Shown: piece by piece, positions 13,418-15,205 of the stretch
Position numbering within the stretch: the first letter of the stretch is position 1
Layout of the letters: the number at the start of each line of letters is the position of its first letter
Source: Faecalibacterium sp. UBA7177
GTDB taxonomy: Bacteria > Bacillota > Clostridia > Oscillospirales > Ruminococcaceae
NCBI GenBank assembly: GCA_002491225.1
Contig: DKVN01000161.1
Coordinates: forward strand, 1-15,205
DNA: 15,205 nt
Direction of reading: 5' to 3'
Position numbers and translations under genes: made by a program
Notes under the pieces: model-generated
What the model was told of the DNA's origin: nothing
Databases searched by the model: none
Seen by the model: only the letters and a program-made list of their open reading frames with translations

Positions 13418-15205
13418 ATGAAAAAGGGGCTGCACAGCATCAAGTTCAAGCTCATTGCGGCCACCCTGGCCTGTGTGGCCGTGGTGTCGCTGCTGAGCTC
13501 GGTTCTGCTCTACCGCTATCTCAGCTATGTGGCCGAGGAGAAGAGCGCCCGCATCCAGCAGCTTTACCTCGAGACGATGCAGGAGCAGATGGACAAGTCC
13601 ATCGACGGCCTCGTCTCTCTGGCCCTCTTCCTCGTCAACGACTGGCAGATCGGCGAGGCCATGCTCCACAGCCTGCCGGTCAACATGGGGACGTTGGACG
13701 CGCAGTCCCGCCTCAACATCTCGCTGCGCGCCTACCCGGACGAGAGCTCTGTTGATAAACTGATCGTGGCTACCGCCGACGGCCGGGTCATCCAGGCCAG
13801 CGCCCGCCAGTACGGCCGGGTGTCCGACCTCGAGGCCCTGCTGCATTCCGCGGCCTACCGCGCGGCCGAGGCCGGGGGCTTCTCCGGCCCCTACACCGCC
13901 CTCGTCTGCCCCTCGATCACCGACGGCAAGCCGGTCTTCGCGCTGCTCTGCCCCATGCAGTACCCCGGCATGCGGGCCGGGCGGGGGTTTGTGTACCTCG
14001 AGCTCGGGCTGGACGCCTTTACCAGCCTGATGGAGCCCTACACCAGCGTCAACAATGTCTTTTTGCTCGGGCCAGACGGCGAATACCTCAGCACCCCGCC
14101 CGCGCCGCTGCCCGAGACGCTGCCCGCCGAGGCGCTGCAAAGCGGCGTCTTAGAGGCCGAGTCCGGGCGGTTTCGGCTGCAGAGCGTGCCGCTCTCGGCC
14201 GGGGGGATGACCCTTTACACCGCCAGCCAGACCGACATCCTCGACCAGGAGGGCCTGCGCGCGCTGTATGTGGTGGGGGTGGTGTTCCTCACCGGGCTGG
14301 TGCTGGCCTTTCTGCTGGCCTTTCTGCTCTCGGCCTATCTCACCCGGCCGATCCAGCGGCTGAAAGCCCGCATCGAGCGGATCAGCGCCAACGATTTTTC
14401 CTTCGACCCCGCCATCGAGCGCGCAAGGGACGAGATCGGCGAGATCGGCCACACGGTCAACGAGATGAGCGTGAGCATCCAGCACCTGCTGCAGGAGACC
14501 GAGAGCATGTACCAGCAGCGCCAGAACATCGAGATCAAGCTGCTGCAAAGCCAGGTCAACCCGCATTTCCTCTATAATACCCTCGATTCCATCCGCTGGA
14601 TGGCGGTGATCCAGAAATGCCCCGGCATCGCCAGCATGCTGCGCAGCCTGGTCAATCTGCTCAAAAATATCGCCAAGGGCACCCAGGACCGCATCCCTTT
14701 GCAAGAGGAGCTGGCCCTGCTGGACGATTACATCGCCATCCAGAGCGTGCGCTATATGGAGACCTTCACCTTCGAGAACAAGGTGCCCCCCGCACTGTAC
14801 GACTGCCGCATCATCAAGCTGACCCTGCAGCCATTGGTCGAAAACGCCATCTTCCACGGCATCGAGCCCACCGGCGAGTGCGGCACCATCACCCTCTCGG
14901 GCCGGGAGGAGGCGGGGGATCTGCTGCTCACGGTCGAGGACAACGGCGCGGGCATCCCGCCCGAGACCCTCGCCACCCTGCTCACCGCCGAGCACGAGCA
15001 CGACCGCTCCTCGATGAACGGCATCGGGGTGGCCAACGTCCACCGCCGGCTGCAGCTGACCTACGGCAAACAGTACGGCCTCTCGGTGGAGAGCGAGCCG
15101 GGCAAGTACACCCGGGTGACCGTGCGTTTCCCCAAAGAGACCGGCCTGCCCCAAACGAGCCCCCAGGAGACGCCCCCCACAGACACAGCCCTCCCGGACA
15201 CAGCC
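13418..15205 (+). CDS. YesM-family sensor histidine kinase, 3'-partial
   Basis: The frame runs from ATG 13418 to the right edge without a stop (596 codons seen). A run of six G (13406-13411) 6 nt upstream is the likely ribosome site. Residues 9-32 form a first membrane segment, 33-281 an extracytoplasmic sensor region (Cache-like by size and position, not by motif), 282-308 a second membrane segment, and about 309-360 a HAMP linker. The kinase core has NPHFLYNTLDSIRW with phospho-acceptor His383, the N-box LVENAIFHGIE (Asn476) and the G-box DNGAGI (Asp508). This is the His_kinase/HATPase arrangement of YesM-type proteins, which signal to AraC-domain response regulators. It is divergent from the sugar operon and probably controls it. 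After the ATPase domain comes a Pro/Thr-rich tail (from about residue 577), unusual for the family. Confidence 0.92.
   Translation, partial: MKKGLHSIKFKLIAATLACVAVVSLLSSVLLYRYLSYVAEEKSARIQQLYLETMQEQMDKSIDGLVSLALFLVNDWQIGEAMLHSLPVNMGTLDAQSRLNISLRAYPDESSVDKLIVATADGRVIQASARQYGRVSDLEALLHSAAYRAAEAGGFSGPYTALVCPSITDGKPVFALLCPMQYPGMRAGRGFVYLELGLDAFTSLMEPYTSVNNVFLLGPDGEYLSTPPAPLPETLPAEALQSGVLEAESGRFRLQSVPLSAGGMTLYTASQTDILDQEGLRALYVVGVVFLTGLVLAFLLAFLLSAYLTRPIQRLKARIERISANDFSFDPAIERARDEIGEIGHTVNEMSVSIQHLLQETESMYQQRQNIEIKLLQSQVNPHFLYNTLDSIRWMAVIQKCPGIASMLRSLVNLLKNIAKGTQDRIPLQEELALLDDYIAIQSVRYMETFTFENKVPPALYDCRIIKLTLQPLVENAIFHGIEPTGECGTITLSGREEAGDLLLTVEDNGAGIPPETLATLLTAEHEHDRSSMNGIGVANVHRRLQLTYGKQYGLSVESEPGKYTRVTVRFPKETGLPQTSPQETPPTDTALPDTA

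Noticed and set aside
14150..15154. 334-residue minus-strand frame opposite the sensor kinase
   Set aside because: The plus strand holds a continuous YesM-type kinase with His383, N-box and G-box; the antisense product is a composition artefact.

Overview
The window looks like chromosome from a GC-rich anaerobic Firmicute, most likely a Clostridia gut lineage such as Oscillospiraceae/Ruminococcaceae. This is inferred from strong AAGGAGG-type ribosome binding sites, a 2-hydroxyacyl-CoA dehydratase-type activase, a MalF/MalG/solute-binding-protein ABC importer without its own ATPase, and a YesM-type sensor kinase. There are no rRNA or tRNA genes, CRISPR arrays, transposases or phage genes.

Left part (1-4000, + strand): two genes of a radical 2-hydroxyacyl-CoA dehydratase-like system. 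The first, cut by the left edge, carries the end of one BcrA/BadF/HgdC ATPase module, a complete second module, a Cys-rich segment and a DUF2229-like region. The second is a 468-residue dehydratase-like partner. A strong hairpin at 4019-4059, with A- and T-tracts on either side, ends this unit and also the convergent operon to its right.

Centre (4121-13135, - strand): a seven-gene operon read from right to left. The order is solute-binding lipoprotein, two sugar ABC permeases, sulfatase, five-bladed beta-propeller glycosidase-like protein, GH88 unsaturated uronyl hydrolase, and heparinase II/III-family lyase. None of the four enzymes has a visible signal peptide. The simplest model is import of a sulfated, uronic-acid-containing oligosaccharide, followed by desulfation, lyase cleavage and removal of the unsaturated uronate in the cytoplasm. 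The ATPase is missing and is probably a shared MsmX-type protein. Intergenic hairpins follow the solute-binding protein, sulfatase and propeller genes and may set expression ratios.

Right part (13136-15205): a 282-bp AT-rich divergent control region, then a YesM-family sensor histidine kinase on the + strand that runs off the right edge. The kinase probably senses the glycan or its transported fragment and controls the operon through an AraC-type (YesN-like) response regulator expected just outside the window.

Four starts were placed downstream of the longest possible reading frame, because the Shine-Dalgarno sequence lies at or inside the longer frame's first codons. They are GH88 (7273), the propeller protein (8379), the first permease (11687) and the solute-binding protein (13135). 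The exact glycan and the activity of the propeller protein cannot be decided from sequence alone.
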